Below, one piece after another: positions 17,611-26,569 of a stretch of 64,000 nucleotides of DNA. The notes under the pieces were generated by a model that saw only the letters and a program-made list of their open reading frames with translations, was not told where the DNA came from and searched no databases. The translations under genes and the position numbers were made by a program. Source of the stretch: Acidobacteriota bacterium (lineage in GTDB: Bacteria > Acidobacteriota > Terriglobia > Acidiferrales > UBA7541); NCBI GenBank assembly GCA_003223215.1, contig QHYH01000087.1:1-64000 (forward strand). The letters are read 5' to 3'. The number at the start of each line of letters is the position of its first letter. Within the stretch, counting starts at the first letter, position 1.

Positions 17611-18333
17611 ATGTCGAAATATGCGACCATGGTGCCAGCCAGGATTCGGGTGGAAACGAGACCTCGCAGTCTCGCAGTCCCTGCTTCTTGGCCCAGGTGC
17701 TCAATTTCATGTACCGTGCGATGCGAGTCGTGCGACCAGCGTGAAACCCTCGCGGAAGCAGGAATCAACTATGTCTTATCGGGGCATGGATTGAGCAACG
17801 GACACCATTGCAGGATCTGTGGGCGCGTGCGGCCGAACGAGCAGTTTCCCGGCAAGGGCCACAAAATTCATGTGTGCAAACGCTGCCAGAGGGTGCCAAA
17901 AAGCGAACGGCGGGCCGTGGAAGACCGGGACGATATCTTTGGGTTTATGCACCAATCTCATATTTCCAAGAAAAACGTGGCTCGTTTGGAACAATTGGCG
18001 AAGTCGGAGACGCCGCAAGTTGCCAGCCTTGCCGCGATTGTTTTGGAGGTAGCGCGGGTCACACCCTGCAAGTGCAGAAGAGTCAGAATCCTTGCCCGTA
18101 ACCATCGGGACCTACTGCGCAGGTTGGGTGAAACCGGCCTGGTTTTTGCCCACACTTGGGACCGGCTGCCACCGGAAGTCTTAGCACAAATGCATTTGGA
18201 AGAAACAGAGGTCTCTGTAAAAGAGGATAAAGCGAAGTTGCTTGCACCAGAGATCTCGAGAATCATGCCTTGCCCGCTCCAGAAGACTCAGCAACCTGAG
18301 CAACCCTCAAACCTATCGTGGTGCCTTGATTAG
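17611..18333 (+). CDS. Zinc-ribbon hypothetical protein
   Basis: The central part contains HHCRICGRVRPNEQFPGKGH and HVCKRCQRVPKSERR, two CxxC pairs that form a treble-clef or zinc-ribbon site. It is followed by EDRDDIFGFMHQSHISKKN and a helical C-terminus with a second cluster, TPCKCRRVRI. The first 60 residues of the frame are poorly protein-like, so the true start may be a TTG near 17791. It lies opposite the SEC-C gene. Function unknown; nucleic acid binding is plausible. Confidence 0.55.
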   Translation: MSKYATMVPARIRVETRPRSLAVPASWPRCSISCTVRCESCDQRETLAEAGINYVLSGHGLSNGHHCRICGRVRPNEQFPGKGHKIHVCKRCQRVPKSERRAVEDRDDIFGFMHQSHISKKNVARLEQLAKSETPQVASLAAIVLEVARVTPCKCRRVRILARNHRDLLRRLGETGLVFAHTWDRLPPEVLAQMHLEETEVSVKEDKAKLLAPEISRIMPCPLQKTQQPEQPSNLSWCLD

Positions 18334-18393
18334 CTGACCAGGCACGAAAAGGAGTGGACGATGCCACTAGCAGCTAAGGTACGCTTTCTGCAG

Positions 18394-18431
18394 TAGATGG
18401 GCCACAATCGCATGCGGTTGTGGCCCATCTA
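18394..18431. terminator. Bidirectional hairpin between convergent genes
   Basis: TAGATGGGCCACAA and TTGTGGCCCATCTA form a perfect 14-bp stem around a 10-base loop that is itself nearly palindromic. It lies between the stop codons of two convergent genes. There is no clear U-tract, so termination is likely but not certain. Confidence 0.55.
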
Positions 18432-18491
18432 TGTACGGCTTCTCGATAAACCATGGGTGGTCACCGGTTCCGAGCGCTGCTAACCGTTCAC

Positions 18492-18941
18492 CTACTTCAT
18501 CGCCAGAAGAATCGGCACGCTCTCGACCAGTTGAGGCGCCGCAGCGATCTGTGTCCGCTCGTCTTTAGGCACGGCAAAGTTCACGACCAGGTTCGCAATA
18601 GCTAAGTGCAGCGACGTGATTCTGTAGCGTCCCCCGGTGCGCACGGCGACGAGCATATTCTTCTCACCGATCCTCGCGCCCAGATCTTGCATCGAGGTGA
18701 TCGTCTCGCCGATCCGGCCCTGTGGGGCGAGGGTAACGAGGTAGACTGCGCCGCTTGCCGAGTTTGCTGAGTGAACGGAAAAGGTATAGTTCCCTGGCGG
18801 CAAAACAGCATTCCCCCACTTTGCCTCGAAGGGCAGAGTGAAGCTTCCGGCCGCCTTCGCCTGCGCGTTCGCCGTGCCCGTGAAGATGCCAGCCAGCGCA
18901 AGCGCGGCGATTGTCAACATCCCATTCCGAAGTGCTTTCAT
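18492..18941 (-). CDS. Hypothetical secreted protein
   Basis: A 149-residue exported protein: signal peptide to TANAQA, then SFTLPFEAKWGNAVLPPGNY and a beta-rich body (FSVHS, AVYLVTL, YRITSLHLA). Small beta proteins of this layout are frequent in Acidobacteriota; their role is not known to me. A GGAG site precedes the ATG. Confidence 0.7.
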   Translation of the reverse strand: MKALRNGMLTIAALALAGIFTGTANAQAKAAGSFTLPFEAKWGNAVLPPGNYTFSVHSANSASGAVYLVTLAPQGRIGETITSMQDLGARIGEKNMLVAVRTGGRYRITSLHLAIANLVVNFAVPKDERTQIAAAPQLVESVPILLAMK

Positions 18942-19517
18942 GGTGGGTCTCCTTCACAAATTTGAATCAGATTTCGCGGGGCCTTTTACGACTCGCGCGA
19001 TGTCGCGACTGTGGCGCACATGGGCCGGGGACTTCAATGGACGGCGGCTCCCAGCCTCATGGAACGTTTGTCCCTTGGTTACCGATTGAAAAGAAAGGCC
19101 GAATCGAGATAACTCCCTCCTCAGTGGCCTCTCCTGACCCGAAGAGTCCGGAAAATGGACAAAATCAACAGACAAAGGAAGGTGCAGCAGGGGAAGGTTG
19201 AGTATTTCAAAGGACTGAGCGAAGTGCAGTGGAAACGGAAGGTTAGGGCGATTCGGGAGGCCCCGTCCGGACGTTGGCAAACATTTCCAGGCTGGACCCG
19301 CGGATCGCTGGCCTGGAATCAGCGTACTTGCAAGAACTTTTCCGATTTTTGGATTATAAGGAGTTGGCGAAGCGCGTTGATTGAGAAATGGCTTTCTTCT
19401 GCGCAATACTTGCGATTTCTGTGCCAGAATGGGCGGCGTTTTGATTGCAGTCTTGGGCCTTTCAGGCTACAGCCTGGCTATTAACAGAAAATTCTCGGCA
19501 TCGAAAGGGGCCGTCTC
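18942..19517. other. Gap of about 575 bases
   Basis: One 109-codon plus frame (19155-19484) has basic, Trp-rich composition without family features and is not called. I see no repeat or RNA here. Confidence 0.35.
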
Positions 19518-20924
19518 ATGCGGCAAACGGTAGAGGCGATTTGCACATTGACAGCGTTATTCGCAGTCCTCGTGGCTAATGCACAGGTGGCCAACACACC
19601 GGTGCCTCGGTACGACTTGCTGCTCAAGGGGGGCCACGTCATTGATCCCGCGAACGGCTTAGACGGAAAAAGGGACGTTGCTGTTCTGGTGGGCAAGGTC
19701 GCAGCCGTTGAAAAGGACATTCCCGCCAACGAAGCACTGAAAGTTGTGGATGTCTCAGGTCTTTACGTCACGCCAGGCCTGATCGACATCCACTACCACG
19801 TTGGGCACGGAGGCGCACCGCTCAATTGGTTCGCTCCCGACTCGCCGGATCACGAAGTTCCGGCCCTCGCTGCTCTGCTCACCGCTGATCCGCGCTCGCA
19901 ACTTGCTCCGCTCGGCGTTCCAGCGGATTTGGCCTTGCAGTCCGGCGTAACCACCATCGTTGACGCTGGAACGGCGGGGGCGGACACCTTTCTCCAGGAA
20001 AAGGAAGAAGTGATCGACCACGCGAAGGTACGTGTGCTGGCGTTTCTAAACATCGTGGCCGATGGCATGACAGGGGGATTGGAACAGACCGTTGACCAAA
20101 TGGATGTGAAGCGCTGTGCTGACACCGTCCTCAGATACTCGGACATCATCGTGGGTGTAAAAACGGCTCACTATTGGACCCAGAAACCCCTGGAGGAATT
20201 GCATCCCACCTGGGCCGCTGTCGATCGAGCGGTCGCATGTGGAGAAGCAGCCAAGGTTCCGGTTATGTTTGATTTCTGGCCGCGCCCGGAGAGGAGCTAT
20301 GCGGACCTCATTCTCGAGAAGGCTAGACCCGGAGACATTCATACCCATGTGTTTGCGCAACAGTTCCCGATCGTTCTCGAGGATGGGAAACTCAATCCGA
20401 TCCTGCAACAAGCGCGAAACCGTGGAGTAATTTTCGATGTAGGCCACGGAGCGGGCAGCTTCTGGTTCCGCAATGCCGTGCGCGCCGTCAAGCAGGGATT
20501 TGTTCCCGACTCCATGTCCACGGACTTGCACACCGGCGATTTCTTAATTCTCAGCATGAGCAATGTGATGTCCAAGTTTCTGAGCATGGGTGTACCACTG
20601 AGCGATTTGATCCGGCGTGCCACAGTCAATCCTGCGCACGAAATTCACCGGCCAGAGCTTGGGACTTTGTCGATCGGCAAGGATGCCGACATCGCTGTTC
20701 TGGACGAATTGCACGGTCATTTCGGCTACATTGACTGCGGTTACGCCAAGATGGAAGGCACCTCCCAAATCGTAGCGCGAATGACCATTCGCGCAGGACG
20801 AATTCTCTACGATCCCTCGGGCCTCAGTATGGTCCAGTGGGAAAAAGCTCGTCCGCAGTATTTCAATATTCCCATGTTGCAAGGTTCGCTGCCGGCAACC
20901 GCCGACAGCTACCCGAGAAATTAA
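19518..20924 (+). CDS. Amidohydrolase/deacetylase family metallohydrolase
   Basis: Exported member of the amidohydrolase superfamily (468 residues, signal peptide to about NAQVA). The metal site begins at GLIDIHYHVGHGG (HxH). Later metal ligands lie in IHTHVFAQ and FDVGHGAGSF, and the catalytic Asp in SMSTDLHTGD. The chain ends with the beta sandwich IGKDADIAVLDE. It resembles the EF_0837/AHA_3915 group, often paired with a SelA-like PLP enzyme, as here: the next gene starts 12 bases on with AAGGAGG before its ATG. Together they may degrade an N-acylated or amino-sugar compound; the substrate is inferred, not seen. Confidence 0.88.
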   Translation: MRQTVEAICTLTALFAVLVANAQVANTPVPRYDLLLKGGHVIDPANGLDGKRDVAVLVGKVAAVEKDIPANEALKVVDVSGLYVTPGLIDIHYHVGHGGAPLNWFAPDSPDHEVPALAALLTADPRSQLAPLGVPADLALQSGVTTIVDAGTAGADTFLQEKEEVIDHAKVRVLAFLNIVADGMTGGLEQTVDQMDVKRCADTVLRYSDIIVGVKTAHYWTQKPLEELHPTWAAVDRAVACGEAAKVPVMFDFWPRPERSYADLILEKARPGDIHTHVFAQQFPIVLEDGKLNPILQQARNRGVIFDVGHGAGSFWFRNAVRAVKQGFVPDSMSTDLHTGDFLILSMSNVMSKFLSMGVPLSDLIRRATVNPAHEIHRPELGTLSIGKDADIAVLDELHGHFGYIDCGYAKMEGTSQIVARMTIRAGRILYDPSGLSMVQWEKARPQYFNIPMLQGSLPATADSYPRN

Positions 20925-20936
20925 AAAGGAGGAAGC

Positions 20937-22190
20937 ATGGAATCGATCAGCCGTCGACAACTTTTTCGCGAGGGGAGCCAGGCACTAGCGGGTGGCGTGT
21001 GCATCGGCCGCCTATTCCCTGTGAATGGCTCGACGCCTCCTACAGGTGCCGTAGATTATTACCAGAAACTTGGCGTAACTCCATTCATCAACGCCGCTGG
21101 CACCTATACGATCCTATCCGCGTCCATCATGCCGGAGGAAGTGCAAGCAGCGGTTGCTTGGGCGGCACAAAAGCCTGTTCACCTGATGGAACTCCAAAAG
21201 GCCGCCGGCGAGTACCTGGCGAGGCGTCTCCGCTGCGAAGGGGCGTTGGTCACTTCGGGTGCTGCAGCTGCAATTACGCTCGCGACAGCGGCGTGCATCA
21301 CTCGGGGTAACAAATCCGCGATTGCAAATATTCCCGCCGAAATGCAGGGGTTAAGGAACGAAGTCATCGTCCAAAAGACGCATCACTATGACTACGATCA
21401 CGCGATTCGCGACTGTGGCGCGCGCTTCATCGATGTGGAGACGCTCGATGAATATGAACGGGCGTTCACCGAACGCACAGTAATGACCCAGTTCTTCAAT
21501 GCTGCCGAGGGTGGCCGGATAGGCAGGGAAGATTGGGTCCGCGTCGCCCACAAGCATGGGGTGCCGTGCTTCAACGATGCTGCTGCCGATGTGCCGCCTA
21601 TTTCCAACCTCTGGAACTATACGGAAATGGGGTTTGATCTGGTGGCTTTTTCCGGTGGAAAGGGTATTCGCGGACCGCAATGTACTGGGTTGCTCTTGGG
21701 GAAGAAAGATTTGATCGACGCGGCACAATTAAACAATTCACCCTACTCGAACACCATCGGCCGTGGGATGAAAGTCGGGAAGGAGGAGATCATTGGCCTC
21801 GTCGCTGCCGTGGACTGGTTTCTTAAACAGGACGATGCCGCAATGGAAGCGGAATATCGCGCCCGAGCGCAGCGAATCGCAGAACTCGTTCAAGGCATTC
21901 CCAGCGTTGAAGCAAGAATTTTCATTCCCCCTGTTGCGAACCATGTCCCACACTTGGTGATTACTTACGACCTGAATCGAATCAAACTGTCAGCAAGAGA
22001 GGTGATGCAAAAGATGCGCGAAGGAGTCCCCCGCATTGAACTGAACCCATCCACAGGCGGAGGCCCCGCCAGCGCCGGGCTACCGGGAGGCAACAACGCG
22101 ATTGTTGTGGGCGTCTGGATGCTGCAACCGGGAGAAGATCAGATTGTCGGGAGGCGGCTTCAAGAGGTCTTTGGAGAAGGCGCGAAATGA
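20937..22190 (+). CDS. SelA/DgaE-like PLP-dependent enzyme, Tat-exported
   Basis: Fold-type I PLP enzyme of 417 residues. The N-terminus has a twin-Arg signal (SRRQLFREGSQALAGG), unusual for a PLP enzyme and implying an extracytoplasmic location with the preceding amidohydrolase. INAAGTYTILSASIMPEEV and the site ALVTSGAAAAITLAT match SelA-like ammonia-lyases. The PLP Lys is in AFSGGKGIRGPQCTG. The nearest named family is D-glucosaminate-6-phosphate ammonia lyase (DgaE). It is probably the second gene of a two-gene operon. Confidence 0.85.
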   Translation: MESISRRQLFREGSQALAGGVCIGRLFPVNGSTPPTGAVDYYQKLGVTPFINAAGTYTILSASIMPEEVQAAVAWAAQKPVHLMELQKAAGEYLARRLRCEGALVTSGAAAAITLATAACITRGNKSAIANIPAEMQGLRNEVIVQKTHHYDYDHAIRDCGARFIDVETLDEYERAFTERTVMTQFFNAAEGGRIGREDWVRVAHKHGVPCFNDAAADVPPISNLWNYTEMGFDLVAFSGGKGIRGPQCTGLLLGKKDLIDAAQLNNSPYSNTIGRGMKVGKEEIIGLVAAVDWFLKQDDAAMEAEYRARAQRIAELVQGIPSVEARIFIPPVANHVPHLVITYDLNRIKLSAREVMQKMREGVPRIELNPSTGGGPASAGLPGGNNAIVVGVWMLQPGEDQIVGRRLQEVFGEGAK

Positions 22191-22481
22191 GCACCAACAA
22201 CGAAATAGCGAGACCGATGCCAAGCACGAGTAAGTCCGTTGCTCAACCATGCCCATATGTAAGACATAGTTGATTCCTGCTTCCGCGAGATTGGTTTCGC
22301 GCTGTCGGTGAGACCGGCACCAGAGCCTTCCTCTCGCTGATTCGGGCGCAACTTGCCCGGTGGACCGTTTAACAGCAGAGATTCTTCAGGTCACGCCTTC
22401 TTCTGTGGTGGGAGTTCCTGGGAGCTACTCAACCATTTGCCAGGACCGCTAGAGTTAACGTCGTTAGCGGGAAGCCCAAGA

Positions 22482-22862
22482 CTAGGTGTGGCCAGCGGTC
22501 TTTCCCCGCTTTTTGAGCATATACGGGCGATGCTGGCCTAGTAGCGCAAGTACTTTTGCTCGCGAAAACTGGAACTTTTGTGGCTCGGGGCGTGGTAGCA
22601 ATTCTCCGTTCGGCCCGATTTGACTGGTTATTTCGAGCCACTCCTCAGCCGATTCGGCTACTTGCACTGCCGCGAGCCCTAGGTCCCGGGGCACGTGATC
22701 TTCGCCACCTCCCGGGCACGCGCAGTATGTCAAGACCATCCGTTCGTCTGGCATTTCAAGCAGGATTTTCCGAAAGTCCGCTTCCGACATTTCGCAGTCC
22801 TTCCAGCGTTCCTGGCAAATTTGTCTTTCCCGCAATTCCTTCGCTAACTGATGAAGGTCCAT
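22482..22862 (-). CDS. Hypothetical protein
   Basis: A 126-residue soluble protein: helical start (LHQLAKELRERQICQERWKD), then MVLTYCACPGGGEDHVPRDL with two Cys and a His. The C-terminus is basic. No family is recognised. An inverted repeat upstream at 22930-22945 could regulate it. Confidence 0.5.
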   Translation of the reverse strand: MDLHQLAKELRERQICQERWKDCEMSEADFRKILLEMPDERMVLTYCACPGGGEDHVPRDLGLAAVQVAESAEEWLEITSQIGPNGELLPRPEPQKFQFSRAKVLALLGQHRPYMLKKRGKTAGHT

Positions 22863-23070
22863 TGGGTTGCCTTTCTTTGCAAATTTATTGCCGCGGGCTT
22901 GACGCCCGGCGATTTCCCCATTCTATATTATGCCCAATAGGGCATTTGAGAAGAGACGCATACGAAGATTCTCCCGCGAGGGCCTCCTGCGACATGCTCC
23001 GCTCAGCTGGCAGACAGCAATCATCCGGAAAGAGTTTTAGCCAGCAACGAGGTTGTGGCCTCAGAGCCGC
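22863..23070. other. Gap before a toxin-antitoxin graveyard
   Basis: Only the palindrome at 22930-22945 stands out in this part. The rest of the gap to 23844 is covered by the fragments listed separately. Confidence 0.35.
22930..22945. promoter_or_regulatory. Candidate operator ATGCCC-AATA-GGGCAT
   Basis: Six-bp arms flank four bases. On the minus strand GGGCATAATATAG follows, which could hold a -10 box for the gene at 22482. Such operators are typical of small regulators of toxin-antitoxin operons. Confidence 0.4.
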
Positions 23071-23187
23071 TCACAATACGGGGGCGAATCGCCTTAGGTG
23101 TGACCGAGCCTGACGGCTCGCAGCTTCGTGAACGCAAAAGTGGACGAGCGCGCTTGCGTCCCAGAACGCCGTTGTTTTCTTCTTTAC
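23071..23187 (-). pseudogene. PIN-domain (VapC-like) toxin fragment
   Basis: The frame reads TTAFWDASALVHFCVHEAAS then RQARSHLRRFAPVL and a stop. FWDASALV with its catalytic Asp is the PIN-domain N-terminus. The remaining 90 or so residues are absent. Confidence 0.6.
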
Positions 23188-23230
23188 AGCTCTTCTTCTC
23201 TGTCGACCACAAGCGCTTGAATGGCCTTAT

Positions 23231-23437
23231 TCACCGCCCAACACTGCCCGTTGGAATTTTCAGAAGTTGCTTAATGTCAAGACGCGTCTCCGGGAGGCCT
23301 AGCTTTCCAGACGCAACCAGCTTGAGTTCTTGATCGTCGGCACCTTCAGCTGAGAAAGGAACAAGCTTCGCCGCGGGAAGGTTGCAGTCTCGGATCACTA
23401 CCTCTTCGCTGCCCTTGGCAAAATGTAAGATACTTGC
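23231..23437 (-). pseudogene. Antitoxin (VapB/Phd-like) remnant
   Basis: EEVVIRDCNLPAAKLVPFSA and LVASGKLGLPETRLDIKQLL match the second half of Phd/VapB antitoxins. The DNA-binding start is missing or out of frame. It lies just upstream of the PIN fragment, as in vapBC operons. Confidence 0.6.
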
Positions 23438-23690
23438 TGAGCCGATTTATGGAGCAGGAATAGGCTTTCCACAAAGGTCGTACCTGGACCGTGCCCGCAG
23501 GCAATCTCTCTAACCATTCTGCGGGCGACTCCCGCTGGCCGAGGTGCTACACCATTTGCGAAGGAGTGTAAGGACTATCCTTTGATGAGTCGATTCTTGT
23601 TCAGGTCGCTGTCGGAAATTGTTGATGCATCCAGGAACTCGCTCCTCAGATGCAATTCCCCAACGTAAGCCGGTCGTGCCATTCACCTTA

Positions 23691-23707
23691 TGAATGACTA
23701 TCATTCA
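23691..23707. promoter_or_regulatory. Candidate operator TGAATGA-cta-TCATTCA
   Basis: Perfect 7-bp inverted repeat directly upstream of the ATPase remnant. The nearby ATTCACC and CATGAATAG repeat half-sites, as in autoregulated small operons. Confidence 0.4.
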
Positions 23708-23710
23708 CAG

Positions 23711-23847
23711 CATGAATAGAAAACTATCTCCCGTCATCTGCAAGAGGCCGTCGTGGAGCGCTTGCACGTGATGCCGGCGGTGTTCGTAATGGGAGCACGG
23801 CAAACCGATAAGAGCACACTGGCTGTTCTCGTCGGAGTACGCAAATG
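23711..23847 (+). pseudogene. AAA-type ATPase N-terminal remnant
   Basis: After MNRKLSP and a frame change comes LQEAVVERLHVMPAVFVMGA then RQTDKSTLAVL. This resembles the Walker A start (GARQTGKSTL) of DUF4143-type ATPases, with the key Gly changed to Asp. The frame stops at the methyltransferase start codon. Confidence 0.5.
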
Positions 23848-24639
23848 ACCAGTGGAATCGACCCTTACGCCGTGCTGGCTAAATACTACGATGGCGCCTA
23901 CGCGGCCATGACAGATCTCATCGATGGGCCTTTCTATGTGGACCTGGCACAGCGCATCGGCGGGCCGGTTCTCGAAATTGGTTGCGGCACCGGCCGCGTG
24001 CTGCTGCCCATCGCCCGTGCGGGCACCACCATTCACGGTGTCGACAGTTCTCTGCCCATGCTCGGCATTCTTCGCGAGAAGATCGAGCGGGAACCTCCGG
24101 ATGTGCGCGAACGGATTCGCACCCATCACGGTGACATGCGCAATTTCCGCCTCGAAAAGAAATATCCATTGGTGATTATTCCGTTCCGGCCTATGCAGCA
24201 TATGCACTCTATCGAGGAGCAGGTCCGCGCCCTCACCACCGCAGCATTTCACCTCCCTGAAAAAGGGATTCTGGCCTTCGACGTCTTCTACCCGAAATTC
24301 GAAGTGCTACAGGCACGGCTCGGCGAGGAAATCCTGGAGATCGAGTGGACGGATCCCTCTGCTATGAACCACATCGTGCGGCGCTACTACCGGAAAGATG
24401 CGGTCGACAAAATCCACCAGATCTACACGCTTACATTTCTTCTCCGAACCTACGAAGACGGAGACTTAATTCGTGAGGAATGCGAGTCGCCGACCCTCTC
24501 CTACTACACCTATCCGCATCTCCGGGCGCTTTTCCTGTTAACGGGACTGGAAGTTGTGGAAGAGTGCGGCTCTTTCAGCAAGGCGCCGCTCGACAATAGC
24601 GCCACGGACATGATCTTCCTGCTGCGACGCACAATCTAG
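23845..24639 (+). CDS. Class I SAM-dependent methyltransferase
   Basis: A 264-residue methyltransferase. Motif I is VLEIGCGTGRVLLPIA, the acidic loop is GVDSSLPMLG, and HHGDMRNF follows. The C-terminal part (YYTYPHLRALFLLTGLEVVE) fits small-molecule methyltransferases of the type 11/25 group. The start ATG overlaps the stop of an ATPase remnant, so the gene may have acquired a new upstream region. The substrate is unknown; no operon partner. Confidence 0.85.
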   Translation: MTSGIDPYAVLAKYYDGAYAAMTDLIDGPFYVDLAQRIGGPVLEIGCGTGRVLLPIARAGTTIHGVDSSLPMLGILREKIEREPPDVRERIRTHHGDMRNFRLEKKYPLVIIPFRPMQHMHSIEEQVRALTTAAFHLPEKGILAFDVFYPKFEVLQARLGEEILEIEWTDPSAMNHIVRRYYRKDAVDKIHQIYTLTFLLRTYEDGDLIREECESPTLSYYTYPHLRALFLLTGLEVVEECGSFSKAPLDNSATDMIFLLRRTI

Positions 24640-24873
24640 CACCTGCCCTCGCGGAGACATCAGGTCGGTGTGTGCTCTTGCACATCGAGGCTGCCGTTAC
24701 CAACGCGTGGACAACAGGGGGCAAGCCCGGCGTTCGGATACCGGTCCGTGCGTCTAGCGGCCTTACTGGGCTTCGCCGGCACGGCTAGCCTCTCCGCCAT
24801 CCCAGTCGGTCTCCTGTTTAGTCTTTGACCAAGTCCTTTGCGAACTACTGCCCGTCACTGGGAAGTGCCGATG

Positions 24874-24898
24874 TATAATTGGTACTAGTACTACTAGT
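24874..24898 (+). promoter_or_regulatory. Promoter -10 and palindromic operator before a glycosidase gene
   Basis: TATAAT at 24874-24879 is followed by ACTAGTA-c-TACTAGT (24884-24898), a perfect 7-bp inverted repeat over the expected start of transcription. AGGAGG precedes the ATG at 24920. No clear -35 hexamer is seen. Confidence 0.5.
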
Positions 24899-24919
24899 CC
24901 TGTCCCAGGAGGGCTGGCG

Positions 24920-26338
24920 ATGTTTCGTGATGTAGCGCAAAGGGTTAGCAGAAACCTATGCCTTGGCATGATGCTGATTCCCGTCAGCTTCGCGATAAGC
25001 GAACTGCTCATCGGGTGTGGTGCCGGGGCTTCTTGGATGGGTCCGAACGATTCTGCAGTCACACACTTCGCGTACACCAATAGCCCGCTTGTGGCTACTT
25101 TTGTTCCAGCGAGTAGGTCCATTCTAGACGCGTATTTCGGGATGACCATTCACCGGCTGGTCGCAAACCCCACGTCATCGACGGCGGCGGTGCCATTCCC
25201 CGCATTCCCAATTCACACGTTCCGCCTCTGGGATGTGGTGAACTGGGCGACGCTGGAACCGGCGGATGGCCAGTACAATTGGACCACGATGGATGACACG
25301 ATTGCGTCCGCTGAACGAAATGGGGTACGGGACTTTATTTTTACTCTCGGCTACGTGCCACCGTGGGCGTCGAAAAACCCAGCTGATCCCTGCGGATCGA
25401 CGGGGGCGGCAGGGACATGCGACGCCCCCGACATGCGAGCGTTTGACGACTTCCTTACTCAGCTGGTTCGACGCTACTGCGGTGTGGTGCAATATTACGA
25501 AACGTGGAATGAGCCGAACCTCACGGATTTCTGGAACGGAACAGACGCGCAACTTCTGAGCATTGCAAGGGACCTATACCAAATCGCGAAGGACCCCGCC
25601 AATTGCGGCTGCACAAACGGCGTTTGCGCTCCTGGCGGTGGCGTCAATGCGAATAAGGTCCTATTGCCCTCAGTCAACCGCATCAACGAGCCTAATCTGA
25701 GTTGGCTCGATAGCTATTTATTTTTGGCGGCAGCAGGCGGGACCTATCCGTATGCGGATGTTGCCTCCTTTCATGGCTATGGCTACACACAACCCGAGGA
25801 CATCGTGCAAGGCGTGGCGCAACTAAAGAAAACGCTCGCAAGACATGGCCTGTCATCGCTTGAGATATGGGACACCGAGGCAAGTTGGGGAACCACAACA
25901 GTTAACGACCAGGAACAAGAAGCATCATGGCTGATGCGCTTTCACGTAGTTCAGGCGGTATCGGGGGTGTCGCGCCTGGTTTGGTATGCCTATGATAACT
26001 GCGCTTGGGGAACCTTATGGGGACCCGCATGTGGCGATTCGTCAGATAATTGGCAAGGCGTCAGGCTACCCGGCGAGGCTTATGCTACGGTCGAGGGTTG
26101 GATGGTTGGGGCCACGCTTGATCATTGTGACCAATACCAAGACGGCCTTTGGGCGTGCGAGTTACAACGGGCAGGCGGTTATGAGGGTTGGGTCCTGTGG
26201 GACAGCACCGGAGCCAGCCGCTCGGTTCGCATACCCAATAAACTGCAGCTAACGGAATACCGCGATTGGCAAAACAACATCAGTGTTCTGCCAGAGGAAA
26301 TCACGGTTGATCAAATGCCCGTACTCGTCGAGAACTGA
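24920..26338 (+). CDS. Secreted clan GH-A glycoside hydrolase, GH39-like
   Basis: Exported (alpha/beta)8-barrel glycosidase of 472 residues, perhaps a lipoprotein (LLIGCGAG). The acid/base Glu is in YYETWNEPNL and the likely nucleophile Glu in EIWDTEASWG, the two sites expected in clan GH-A. FRLWDVVNWATLEPADGQY marks an early barrel strand. It is a paralogue of the hydrolase inside the exopolysaccharide locus (55808-57109), with the same WNEPN and WDT/WNT signatures. It probably trims or releases a related polysaccharide. It has its own promoter and palindromic operator. A 43-base intergenic repeat follows it and recurs after the last gene of the polysaccharide locus. Confidence 0.82.
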   Translation: MFRDVAQRVSRNLCLGMMLIPVSFAISELLIGCGAGASWMGPNDSAVTHFAYTNSPLVATFVPASRSILDAYFGMTIHRLVANPTSSTAAVPFPAFPIHTFRLWDVVNWATLEPADGQYNWTTMDDTIASAERNGVRDFIFTLGYVPPWASKNPADPCGSTGAAGTCDAPDMRAFDDFLTQLVRRYCGVVQYYETWNEPNLTDFWNGTDAQLLSIARDLYQIAKDPANCGCTNGVCAPGGGVNANKVLLPSVNRINEPNLSWLDSYLFLAAAGGTYPYADVASFHGYGYTQPEDIVQGVAQLKKTLARHGLSSLEIWDTEASWGTTTVNDQEQEASWLMRFHVVQAVSGVSRLVWYAYDNCAWGTLWGPACGDSSDNWQGVRLPGEAYATVEGWMVGATLDHCDQYQDGLWACELQRAGGYEGWVLWDSTGASRSVRIPNKLQLTEYRDWQNNISVLPEEITVDQMPVLVEN

Positions 26339-26406
26339 TTGCGAGGAGATGAGATTGGTTGGTCGGAATCCGACGGCCATCAGCTTCGGCCTTCCCGAAT
26401 CCAGTT

Positions 26407-26449
26407 CGGCACCTGCATTAGTCGTTGCGAGGCCTGCTCAGCGTTCACT
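26407..26449. repeat. 43-base repeat, copy 1
   Basis: Begins CGGCACCTGCATTAGTCGTT. It matches 61196-61238 at 39 of 43 positions by eye. Both lie just after the last gene of a polysaccharide-related unit. Confidence 0.6.
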
Positions 26450-26569
26450 CTACACGGAAGGCTTGCCGGAACGAATCAACAGTTATCAACAGTTGTGACC
26501 ACGTGCTGGTCGCATTTGATCTTGCTATAATCTTGCCCTCTGCACGAAGGCAGAACGCGGGACCATAGC

